DNA of 64,000 bases from Phycisphaeraceae bacterium (lineage in GTDB: Bacteria > Planctomycetota > Phycisphaerae > Phycisphaerales > UBA1924). The DNA is taken from assembly GCA_021297895.1 (NCBI GenBank), contig JAJTHN010000010.1, positions 62,001 to 126,000 on the forward strand, written 5' to 3'. Shown here one piece after another: positions 54,301 to 64,000 of this stretch. Position numbers and translations under genes: made by a program. The stretch's first letter is position 1; each line of letters opens with the position of its first letter. Under the pieces are notes generated by a model. That model made no database searches and was not told the origin of the DNA. It saw only the letters and a list, made by a program, of their open reading frames with translations.

Positions 54301-54713
54301 CCGGCGAGCCGGTCAACGTTGACACCGTCATCCGCATCGATGCCGGCGTCACGCCCTGCCTGGTTCTGGTCAACGGCCAGCCCGTCGCGCCCACCAGCGT
54401 CGACACGAACACCGGCCGCGTCCGTGTTCAGGCCGCCCTGGCCGACGGCTTCCCCAACGCCGTGACCACCATCCGCGTTTACCGCTTCAGCCCCGCCGAC
54501 ATCGCCAACACCGACGGCGACCCGGGCGCCGACGGCGCGGTTGACAACGGCGACTTCACGCTCTTCTTCGCGGCCTTCTTCTCTGACCCGACCGATCCTC
54601 TGTCCGCCTTTGCCGACATCGCCGATACCGACGGCAACCCCGGCAGCGACGCGACCGTTGACAACGGTGACTTCACGGCCTTCTTCACCTACTTCTTCGG
54701 CTCCTGCCAGTAA
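51312..54713 (+). CDS. Secreted GH15-like glucoamylase-family enzyme with C-terminal dockerin-like module
   Basis: 1133 residues; signal peptide 1-22 (FFLPFAAAAALVASAAHAQ). A beta-rich N-terminal half (about 30-530) precedes an alpha/alpha-barrel. YPYVWPRDMAWAG (556-568), NNIWEDQYDTF with general-acid candidate Glu717, and FGAEQMAPSN with general-base candidate Glu903 match the GH15 glucoamylase arrangement, so it probably releases glucose from alpha-glucans outside the cell. The end (from 54489) has two copies of SPADIANTDG...VDNGDF, a dockerin-like calcium module also found on other secreted proteins here. Substrate within GH15 is not certain. Confidence 0.82.
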   Translation: MTFDRDFFLPFAAAAALVASAAHAQPTSIDHNPFGSLPTSNLNPANPFGGAPTQRSPLSPREDEAVTVFFRVGCQFTYSNAAIYLTTDGTDPNGNRSTAFGTTQIIPATFVANEFGGSCTRDWWRVTIPASARAYGQNVRYRVVAWNNSPVGQATGLVQSYDVKLAWPGQGSNFGGAHAIGYPPFHAWKEEGVVGNNFINAMLDQNGNIFDVYFPGAGGVSGVGTKNEGYVNGLDTFPAGLPLDNRGQMHFNQIITGIRAGGVTSWLSNQNGTDFTNVTQAYVTDTQTIRTTSRLVRGGQNIDITQYDFSPKGVFTPPNATQGILLKRMILRNNNPATETVNVYMYMDPAINGGDQYDFMLADSATGAMIAGDNTYRVVTNTGSIGFGQEYNPTTFSGYEKNISLFFAASMKTAPAVGAAGGARSTDTWRDSSGDNGQGWIGQKVTLPPGQDVEVSFVIVGGFERPAGRDAFAGMNGPGVFNTQMRQAIEWFHNGNPSDWQAQTDTYWQNFLNSGVLVNTPDASINALFRRGLLATMLHFDERNGGLIAGFRNGAYPYVWPRDMAWAGVTLARTGHNEVVRSMTRFLRDITYRDFENWTGANTPGFAAAGGSPFFGSRKGFWKQKYTTDGYTVWGAPQVDETAVIPWMVYYNFLVEGDTSYLTESHPANPANSTYAIVFDAAIAMSQTSTIDGSRLNHRAAYPGSSAFLMYSNNIWEDQYDTFIYSNANIVRGLRDAANIANVLGLPGDAANFTNRANGILAGLNAKLDWNGENTDISLLGIVYPFETHSPVDARAVRVMDRINGVAPDRFGAFEPLVRFANQHINNASDWVDLIDRYWGDSYWGNSAAGPTTAGPWFLTTLWYGVYYAMRQDYNPGSVEIDNHYYRINRTKDHNGPIGFGAEQMAPSNSLLYPGQSDFTLQTAWPNAWESMSFYVDAIMMFLDFTPDAPGNTLRIEPKLPTAWNTMTFQNLHVGSKRIDATISKGAIHTHTFTNRTGEPVNVDTVIRIDAGVTPCLVLVNGQPVAPTSVDTNTGRVRVQAALADGFPNAVTTIRVYRFSPADIANTDGDPGADGAVDNGDFTLFFAAFFSDPTDPLSAFADIADTDGNPGSDATVDNGDFTAFFTYFFGSCQ

Positions 54714-55117
54714 GCGAGCCATCCACAGAAGTTCCATTCTCCGCCGCCGCCGACAGATCTGTCGGCGGCGGCTTTCATTTGTCCGTTGCGCGGGCACGAT
54801 GGGCGATCGGGCCCGGAAGCCCGCGGCTCGGGATTGCTCCGCACCGGAGCCCGGTCACCCCGCAAGCTACGCCACGCCCATAACCGCCGCGAGCCGGGAG
54901 CCCCCGCCAGAATTCGGGCTCAACTTCCCCAGCTTCTCTTGGCGTTCCTGCCGATATCGTCTACCCTTCACTCGTCGTCAGTCTCACCTGACGCGACCTC
55001 CTCGTGGGATCTCGTCTGCGCATGCCGACGAGCGGCGAAGCCTGCGCTCGGCCCCGCTCCCGGTCTGACGCCCACCGCTCGCGCCGATTGCCCGCCTCTC
55101 ACGCCCAAGGACCCGCC
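54714..55117 (+). other. 404-nt intergenic region with terminator and leader
   Basis: Begins with the terminator listed below and ends at the ribosome site AAGGA before the ATG at 55118. The middle is GC-rich with no gene-like reading frame supported by homology. No promoter was called with confidence. Confidence 0.5.
54743..54772 (+). terminator. Rho-independent terminator after the GH15-like gene
   Basis: A perfect 15-bp inverted repeat centred on AGATCT (left arm 54743-54757, right arm 54758-54772) is followed by TTTCATTT. In RNA this makes a stem of about 13 bp with a small loop and a U-rich tail, 30 nt after the stop codon. Confidence 0.85.
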
Positions 55118-58100
55118 ATGTACCAGCCCCTGCTCCGCGCGGCCCGACTGCTGCCCCTGCTCTGCACCCTGCTGGCCCTTGTGCCCGCGGCGCGCGTCCA
55201 CGCTCAGTACACATTCCCCGCCTTTCCGCCGGTGGCGGGGACGCTCAGCGCGTCGAGTTCCTTCCAGACCTTCACGCTCGATACCGGCGCCGTCCCGGCG
55301 GGCACGACCTACTTCGCGTATCAACTCAGTTTTGAGTGGGAGTTGATCTCCAACGCGCTGCCCGCGAACTGCCGCGTGTTGCTCTCGAGCACCGCGGTGA
55401 CCTCCGGCACCTCCGCTCCGGCACTGCCGAACTTCGCGTACGCCAACATCACCTCGTTTTCCGTCAACACCGCCGGCGGCATCACCACGGTCTCATCGAA
55501 TCAGAACTTCACGGTTCCGTACACCTCGGGCAACCCGCTGCACTTTGTCTTCCGCCAGACAGCCGGGTCCGCCCGCTGGCGCAACGTCGTCCTGACGCTC
55601 AGCTCGGGGCTTCCGGCGCCGACCAACGACCGCTGTTCGGGCGCGCTGGTGCTGGATCCGAGCACGTTCCCGCTCGTGACCTCGCCGCAGGCTGTCCGCA
55701 CCGCGGATGTCGCACAGAACTTCGATCCGGCCATCGGCTCCAGTTGTCAGCCGGCATCGCGCCGCACGCTCTGGTACACCTTTATCGCGCCGGATGCCGC
55801 CTCGTACACCGTCAGCACCTGCACCGGCGATGCGCCGCTGGGCACCGTCAGCGACACGATCATCGAGGTTTTCGTCACCGATCCCCTTTTGGGCTGCGCG
55901 GCGATCAACAACGAATCGCGCGTGTCATGCGTCGATGACACCTCCGGCTGCGCCCAGCGCACACGCGCTTCGTTCTTTACGATCCCAGGGGCTCGCTACT
56001 TCATCCAGATCGGTCGCCTCGGCCTCTCCACGCCCTCGACCAGCGAGGTGATGCAGTTCCGTATCGAGCGCACCCAGGCCGCGCCACCGCCGCCGGTCAA
56101 TCAGGTGTGCTCCGGCGCCGTGGTCATCAACCCCGCGTCGCTGCCCTTTGTGACCGCGCCGGTTGCGCTCGTGAGTTCCAACATGAACGCCACGCCCGGC
56201 ATCTCGTGCGAGGGCTCCAACGAGCGTCCTGTCTGGTTTGCCTTCACGCCCACTGTCACGTCCTACTACGAGTTCTCCACCTGCCAGTCCGATGCGCCGT
56301 CGACCACGATCATCGACACGGTCATGGGTGTCTTCCGGGCCGAGGAGCCGTGCGACCCCGGCATGGTCCTCGTCGGCTGCAACGACGATTCCTGCGGCCA
56401 GCAGGCCCGCGTCCGCGTCCCGCTCCAGGCCGGGAAGCTGCACTACATCATCATCGCCCGATACGCGCTGACGCCGATAGACGCCACCGAGATCAATGTC
56501 CAACTCCGCGTTTCGCAGTACACACCACCCGCGCCGACCAACGACACGTGCGCGAACGCCATCAGCCTCACCGGGTTCATCCTGCCCATCACCCCTAGCG
56601 CGGTGAACCCGTTCAACGCTTCGCTCTCGACCGCCGGCGATCCGCCGTTCCCCTGCGCACCGAATGTTGCGCAGACCGTCTGGTACACCTTCGCGCCCGA
56701 TACGACGGGTCAGTATGAGGTCTCCTCCTGCCCCGCCGTCGCGCCCGCGGCCAACATCGCCGACACCGCCATCGCGATCGTTTCCGGCCCGTGCGCCGGA
56801 CCCTTCACCATCATCGCCTGCAACGACAACGACTCGACCAACGATCCGGTGACCAACTGCGGCACCCGGGCCCGTGCACGCGCCACGCTCATCGCCGGCG
56901 TGACCTATCGCATCGTCATCGGCCGCGCCAACAGCAACATTCCCCCCTCGCCGTTCGAGAACGCGACGCAGATCCGCATCACCCGTGTCGGCAATGCACT
57001 CGAAACGCCATTTGGCGAAACCGAGCCCAACGACTCTCGCGCGCAGGCCACGCCCGTCACACTCTCGGGCACGCAGGCCATTCAGGGCACGTGCCTCGGA
57101 TCGGATACCTCCGGCCTGACGACCAGCCAGGACATCTTCCTGCTCTCGCAACCCGCCGCCGCGCCCGTCGACTCGATCACGCGCGTGCGGGTCACCATCT
57201 CCTCGCTCACCCCGGGTCACACGCTCGAACTGCTCGGCCGCTCGCAACTCGACGGAGTCATCGGCGCGGATCCGACGAGCAACCCCGCGCTCGATGAGGT
57301 CGTGCTGGCCGCGTCCTCGACCGGCGTTATGACTTACTACCAACTGCCGGGAGGCGCCTCCCCCGCGTACCTCCGGGTCCGCGGCAATACGACCACCAGT
57401 CTGCCCTACACACTGACCATCTCCCGCACCGACTTGCCCGCCCCCGCGCTGAGCGCCAACCTCCGCTCGGGTACCGTGATCTTCTCGACGCAGGGCCGCA
57501 CGGGTGCCGACACCGAACTCTGGCTCTTTGACACGAACTTCGTCCCGCTCGTCGGCATGGGCAACGACGATGAGTCTCCGCTCTCCGGCGGCAGCGGCAC
57601 CACCGGCCAGTCGCGCCTGGTCCGCACGCTCGACCCGGGCCAGTACATCCTCGTCGTCGCCCCGGCAAATCTGGCCCACACCCTGCCCTCGCCCAGCGAC
57701 GACGATCAGCGGTCCCGTCCTGTCCTTGATGTTCCCGGTGTGCTGGCGGTCGGCGGTGGCAACTCCGGCCCCGGCCCGTTCGTCCTGAACACGGCGATCA
57801 CCGACAGCATCGCAACGACCGAATTGACCGCGACCGCGAGCAGCGCCACGGACCTTGCGATGTTCCGCATCGTCGTTGATACCCCGACGCTCCCGGGCTG
57901 CTCGCCCGCCGATATCGCCAACACCGACGGCGACCCGGTCTCGGACAACGTTCTGGACAACGGCGACTTCATCCTGTTCTTCCAGGCCTTCTTCGCCGAT
58001 CCAACCGATCCGCTCAGCCCTCGCGCCGACATCGCCAACACCGATGCGGAGGTCGCTCCCGTCTGGCCCGCCGGCACCCCTTCGGGCGGCCCCGATGGTG

Positions 58101-58159
58101 TGATCGACAACGGCGACTTCATCGCCTTCTTCACCTTCTTCTTCCAGGCCTGCTTCTGA
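55118..58159 (+). CDS. Secreted multi-module protein with three repeated Cys-containing domains and dockerin-like C-terminus
   Basis: 1013 residues from the ATG at 55118, 6 nt after AAGGA; signal peptide at about 1-30. Residues about 165-640 are three copies of a module starting P-x-N-D-x-C-x-x-A, with the conserved core WYTF (WFAF in the second), an STC or SSC segment, and a CNDD- or CVDD-like loop before IGR or similar. This module is common in planctomycete secreted proteins and its function is unknown. A beta-rich region follows. The C-terminus carries the GCSPADIANTDG...LDNGDF module twice. Extracellular structural or binding role inferred. Confidence 0.8.
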   Translation: MYQPLLRAARLLPLLCTLLALVPAARVHAQYTFPAFPPVAGTLSASSSFQTFTLDTGAVPAGTTYFAYQLSFEWELISNALPANCRVLLSSTAVTSGTSAPALPNFAYANITSFSVNTAGGITTVSSNQNFTVPYTSGNPLHFVFRQTAGSARWRNVVLTLSSGLPAPTNDRCSGALVLDPSTFPLVTSPQAVRTADVAQNFDPAIGSSCQPASRRTLWYTFIAPDAASYTVSTCTGDAPLGTVSDTIIEVFVTDPLLGCAAINNESRVSCVDDTSGCAQRTRASFFTIPGARYFIQIGRLGLSTPSTSEVMQFRIERTQAAPPPPVNQVCSGAVVINPASLPFVTAPVALVSSNMNATPGISCEGSNERPVWFAFTPTVTSYYEFSTCQSDAPSTTIIDTVMGVFRAEEPCDPGMVLVGCNDDSCGQQARVRVPLQAGKLHYIIIARYALTPIDATEINVQLRVSQYTPPAPTNDTCANAISLTGFILPITPSAVNPFNASLSTAGDPPFPCAPNVAQTVWYTFAPDTTGQYEVSSCPAVAPAANIADTAIAIVSGPCAGPFTIIACNDNDSTNDPVTNCGTRARARATLIAGVTYRIVIGRANSNIPPSPFENATQIRITRVGNALETPFGETEPNDSRAQATPVTLSGTQAIQGTCLGSDTSGLTTSQDIFLLSQPAAAPVDSITRVRVTISSLTPGHTLELLGRSQLDGVIGADPTSNPALDEVVLAASSTGVMTYYQLPGGASPAYLRVRGNTTTSLPYTLTISRTDLPAPALSANLRSGTVIFSTQGRTGADTELWLFDTNFVPLVGMGNDDESPLSGGSGTTGQSRLVRTLDPGQYILVVAPANLAHTLPSPSDDDQRSRPVLDVPGVLAVGGGNSGPGPFVLNTAITDSIATTELTATASSATDLAMFRIVVDTPTLPGCSPADIANTDGDPVSDNVLDNGDFILFFQAFFADPTDPLSPRADIANTDAEVAPVWPAGTPSGGPDGVIDNGDFIAFFTFFFQACF

Positions 58160-58174
58160 GTCCTTCGCCGCCGA

Positions 58175-60955
<2,781 letters not shown>

Positions 60956-61242
60956 AAGGACTCCTGACTTCCCGGCAACATTTACACACCGGGCGTGATG
61001 GACAAGGGGCAAGGGGCGCGCCAGCCCTGCAAGCGAAGGAGGAAGTGATCTCGACAGGAGAAGCCCGCATGATCGTCGCACAATCGCAGCAAATGACATT
61101 GATATCGCGATCAGTCTGTATGTTTGTGCTGTGTTTGGTTTGGGGTCGTTGGTTGTTGATTCGTGTGTACAGCGTCGTGGAGCCGCCCGGCCTGCCGGGA
61201 TGACAGCCCGCCGCGGCTTGGCGCCCCGGTAGGCTCCGCGGC
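60956..61242. other. 287-nt divergent region, clpB and a secreted protein
   Basis: AT-richer than most of the window near 61090-61170 (runs such as TTTGTGCTGTGTTTGG), so it probably holds both promoters. Only a weak -35/-10-like pair (TTGTCC, TAAATG in minus-strand sense) was noticed near clpB. A direct repeat AAGGGGC is present at 61003-61017. Confidence 0.35.
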
Positions 61243-64000
61243 ATGGCTGAACTCGCAAGCGATCGGATCGCGGCGATGGTCCGCCGGGCGGCGGGCTTGG
61301 CGGTCGCATTGGTGACCTCCGCCGCGCCCGCGCAGGTCGTCACTTTCGAAGCCGAACCCAACGAGACACGATCACGGGCGACGCTCATCGCCTCGATGTC
61401 GCCCGGTGATGAACTCCGCGGCTCATCGGGAGGTGCCAGCGACAGCCCCGGAGCCGCATCGCTCGATCTCTTCCGCGTACTCACTACGCCGGGGCCAGCG
61501 GGCAGCGCGGTGTACCGCTATCGCCTCGAGCCCGTCTCAACGCCGGGGGGCAACGTGTCCATCCGCGGCCTCAATCAGTCCGGCGGCAACGGCGCGCCCG
61601 GCGTGATTTCGACCGCCGACCGCGTCGCGCAGACCGCCAACGCCGCTGCGACCGGCACACTCCCCGCACGCACCGTTCAGTGGTTCGGCTTCGGCGCAGC
61701 CAGCGAGGTGTATGTGCAGGTCACTGGCACCTCGACCTCTCCCGGCGCGTACGCGCTGGTTCTCCGGCGCGAGCCCGTCGCGCTGGCGGATGCCGGTACC
61801 GTCGCCCCGGGAAGTGTGCGACTGCGTGTACTCCCCGGCACCGCGACGCAGGTCGCCGATACCGCCGTCTGGGTGCTCGACACTTCGGGTCAGGCCGTCG
61901 CGGCGATGGGCAACGATGACCCTTGGCCCGTTCCGAGCGTCTCGCCGAGGCTCGCATCGGTCACGCGCACGATGGCGGCGGGCGAGTACCTTGTCGCCGT
62001 CGCCCCCGGGCCGGTCCGCCACTCGTCGGCCGGCGCGGCTGACGATGCGTTCGTCACCGCCAATGCGCGGCTGGACTTCCCACGCACGGTCGTTGGTGGC
62101 GCGAGCACGCCCGGGCCGACCTTTGGTACCGGCGGCGAACTCACCCTCGAGATCACGCACGCCGGCGGTGTGCGGACCGTACCCATCAACATCCCAGGTG
62201 CGTTCGAGGTGGGGTTTGCGCGCTTGACCGTCGGCGGCGCGGTCTCGGTTCCGCCCAGTGTCGCACAGGTCGGAGACGCGTGGACGTTGCCCGAGCCCGC
62301 AGCGCAGGCCGCGACGCTGAGTGTCCGCGTCACACCGGGCGCATCGCCCGCCAGCAGCGGGGCGTTCGGCGTAGTTGCGGATCTCTCCGGCATCGGGCTC
62401 GGCACGGTCGAAATGCTCCCGCGAGCCGACGGCGTGACGTTCGATCTCCCCGCCGGACTTATCCCGCCGAGTGGCCAGGCCCCCGGCACGCGGAGCGTGG
62501 GGCTGGTCGTGCGAGAACTCGATTCGCCGTGGCGAACCGGCGCGGCGTCGGCCGTGCTGAATGTTGGAGATGTCCGCTCGCGCTGCGCCGGCGCGGGAAG
62601 CATCGACGGTTCGTCGTTGACCGACGGCTCGGGAACCGTCATTTCCATGGGGAGCATGGCTCACGTTCCGCCGGGAGGCGAGCGTCAACTCTGGCAGCGG
62701 ATCATCGCCAACGCCTGCGGCACATGGACCCTCCGCACTTGCCCGAGTCTGACGAGCACGCAACTGGCCGCGGTGGGCCTGCGCGTGCTCGAGCACGTGC
62801 CGGGCTGCTCCTCCGCCGGGAGATTGATCGCGCAGTTCGACCCATCGCGCGACTCTTCGGACAGTTCGTGCGCCGGTCATGGCACCGTGCGCGTCGCCTT
62901 TGAGCCCGGGCGCGAGTACAGCATCGTTGCGTTCGTGCCTGAAGGCAGCCCCACACCGGCGAACGCGTCCGCGGTCTCCGTGCGACTCGACTTTGCCGCC
63001 GACGGGTCGCCGCAGGAGTTGCCCGAGCCGCCGCCCGGAGATTGGAGCGAGTGGGAGCCCAACGGCCAATCGTGGAACGCCAACAGCGTGCTGCTGTTCG
63101 ATGGAGCAGGGGTCATCGGTCGCACCACCGGTGGTGATGAAGGCCCGTGCGCGGGGCCGACAACGATCGACCGATTCCGCGTGCAGGTTCAGGTCGCGGC
63201 CCCGATCGCGCGCGTGCGAGCGATGCGCACGAGCACCGGGCCGCAGGTGCTCCGCCTTCTCGGCGCTCGCCGCGTCGATGGCCAGCAGAGCACAGACCCC
63301 GCGACGCTCGGCGAGAGCGCCAATGACGGCGTGGTGTGGTACACCCTTGGTCAGTTCGCCGGCGCGGCGATGGACCTCGCCGTGAGCGGGCCGCCGGGCG
63401 GGCCGGGAGCTGTGATCGGCGTGGACAACGAGGTTTATCGCTTCGGTGTGAACATCGCCCCCGTGACGATGATCGATGGGCCGACGGTTGGGCCGGGGGC
63501 GCTGCGACTTCGCACCGAGGCGCCGGCAGGCGCGGTCGGCGGCATTGATGCCGCTATCGCGGTCCTGAATCCCGACGGCACGCTCATCACGGGCTGGACC
63601 AACGAGGACGCGATCGGCGCGACTGATGGCCGCAGCGCGATCGAGCGACAGGCTTCTGTCGGTCAGTACATCGTCGCCGTGGCCCTTGGTGGGCTCGCCC
63701 ACGGCGACCTCTCCGCGGTTGATGAAGGGCGACGCGACGGCACGATGGCCCTCTCCAGCGCGCTGCTCATCCCGCGTCAGAACGCGGCACAAGTCCCCGC
63801 TGAAGTCGTGCTCTGCGTGGGCGACCGCCCGACTGATCGGTTCGCGCTGACGCTCGGGCCGGGGCAGGAGATTGCGTTTGTCCGCGTGAGCGTCGATGAG
63901 CGGGGCCCGGGCTCTGAGGGCTGCTCGCCCGCGGACATCGCCAATACCGACGGCGAGGTCCCGCCCGATGGCCGGGTCGACAACGGCGACTTCGCGCTGT
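61243..64000 (+). CDS. Large secreted protein with dockerin-like module, 3' end cut by window
   Basis: Open frame from the ATG at 61243 to the window edge (919 codons, no stop). An ATG at 61276 would start a cleaner signal peptide (RRAAGLAVALVTSAAPAQ). It contains repeated beta-sandwich-like stretches such as the EPNETRSRAT start and PSVSPRLASVTRTMAAGEYL, which resemble bacterial pre-peptidase C-terminal (PPC) domains. GCSPADIANTDG at the far end shows the same C-terminal module as the two large secreted proteins upstream. Function unknown. Confidence 0.75.
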   Translation, partial: MAELASDRIAAMVRRAAGLAVALVTSAAPAQVVTFEAEPNETRSRATLIASMSPGDELRGSSGGASDSPGAASLDLFRVLTTPGPAGSAVYRYRLEPVSTPGGNVSIRGLNQSGGNGAPGVISTADRVAQTANAAATGTLPARTVQWFGFGAASEVYVQVTGTSTSPGAYALVLRREPVALADAGTVAPGSVRLRVLPGTATQVADTAVWVLDTSGQAVAAMGNDDPWPVPSVSPRLASVTRTMAAGEYLVAVAPGPVRHSSAGAADDAFVTANARLDFPRTVVGGASTPGPTFGTGGELTLEITHAGGVRTVPINIPGAFEVGFARLTVGGAVSVPPSVAQVGDAWTLPEPAAQAATLSVRVTPGASPASSGAFGVVADLSGIGLGTVEMLPRADGVTFDLPAGLIPPSGQAPGTRSVGLVVRELDSPWRTGAASAVLNVGDVRSRCAGAGSIDGSSLTDGSGTVISMGSMAHVPPGGERQLWQRIIANACGTWTLRTCPSLTSTQLAAVGLRVLEHVPGCSSAGRLIAQFDPSRDSSDSSCAGHGTVRVAFEPGREYSIVAFVPEGSPTPANASAVSVRLDFAADGSPQELPEPPPGDWSEWEPNGQSWNANSVLLFDGAGVIGRTTGGDEGPCAGPTTIDRFRVQVQVAAPIARVRAMRTSTGPQVLRLLGARRVDGQQSTDPATLGESANDGVVWYTLGQFAGAAMDLAVSGPPGGPGAVIGVDNEVYRFGVNIAPVTMIDGPTVGPGALRLRTEAPAGAVGGIDAAIAVLNPDGTLITGWTNEDAIGATDGRSAIERQASVGQYIVAVALGGLAHGDLSAVDEGRRDGTMALSSALLIPRQNAAQVPAEVVLCVGDRPTDRFALTLGPGQEIAFVRVSVDERGPGSEGCSPADIANTDGEVPPDGRVDNGDFAL

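Noticed and set aside
60956-61242. CIRCE or heat-shock operator upstream of clpB
   Set aside because: No TTAGCACTC-N9-GAGTGCTAA type repeat and no convincing sigma-32 pair was found.

Overview
The window is high-GC bacterial chromosome that looks like a member of the Planctomycetota, most likely class Phycisphaerae. Evidence for this: meso-DAP-type peptidoglycan genes; an outer-membrane (Lpt-type) permease; a TIGR03790-like secreted protein; secreted proteins ending in a repeated 'SPADIANTDG...VDNGDF' dockerin-like module; an ECF sigma factor paired with a Ser/Thr kinase; and tandem bacterial OGT-like (GT41) glycosyltransferases. The taxonomic assignment is inference from gene content. I saw no rRNA, tRNA, CRISPR array, transposase, integrase or phage gene, so this reads as ordinary chromosome with several lineage-specific gene families.

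Layout. 1-7.2 kb: a truncated GT4 glycosyltransferase and a long LptF/LptG-like permease read left; diverging from them are murE, murF and mraY for the peptidoglycan precursor. 7.2-11.4 kb: leftward rsmE, then two exported proteins, an alpha/beta hydrolase-like protein and an alpha/alpha-toroid protein that carries an RNA-recognition-motif (RRM) domain. 11.5-18.8 kb: an Ala/Pro-rich membrane protein, then a leftward block of rarA, a 5-formyl-THF cyclo-ligase, pyrB, gmk, an ECF sigma factor and a Ser/Thr kinase. 18.9-22.8 kb: a PlsC-like acyltransferase, a TIGR03790 protein with a dockerin, and a Tat/lipobox metallophosphoesterase. 23-27.6 kb: a tandem array of four membrane proteins built on one zinc-ribbon plus transmembrane plan; the third is frameshifted and the fourth is an in-frame double unit. 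27.9-30.7 kb: speA and a YcxB-like protein with a C-terminal zinc ribbon.

30.7-38.5 kb: an S41/PDZ protease, pabB coupled to a Nudix hydrolase, a lipoprotein, ubiX, a DUF457-type membrane protein and a membrane-tethered helix-turn-helix protein. 38.6-45.5 kb: dxr followed by three GT41 (O-GlcNAc-transferase-like) genes, each junction a 4-nt start/stop overlap, so very probably one translationally coupled operon. 45.5-50.9 kb: an M16-family protein without its zinc motif, a two-domain iron-type ABC permease, a GT-C-like membrane protein and a methyltransferase. 51.3 kb to the end: a GH15-like secreted glucoamylase-family protein, a large secreted protein with three repeated modules, clpB, and a further large secreted protein cut by the window edge. 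The three large secreted proteins share the same type of C-terminal module.

Most interesting items: an RRM apparently inserted inside an exported toroid protein; the dxr-GT41-GT41-GT41 coupled operon; the zinc-ribbon membrane protein array with its frameshift; and the shared sorting or anchoring module on secreted proteins.
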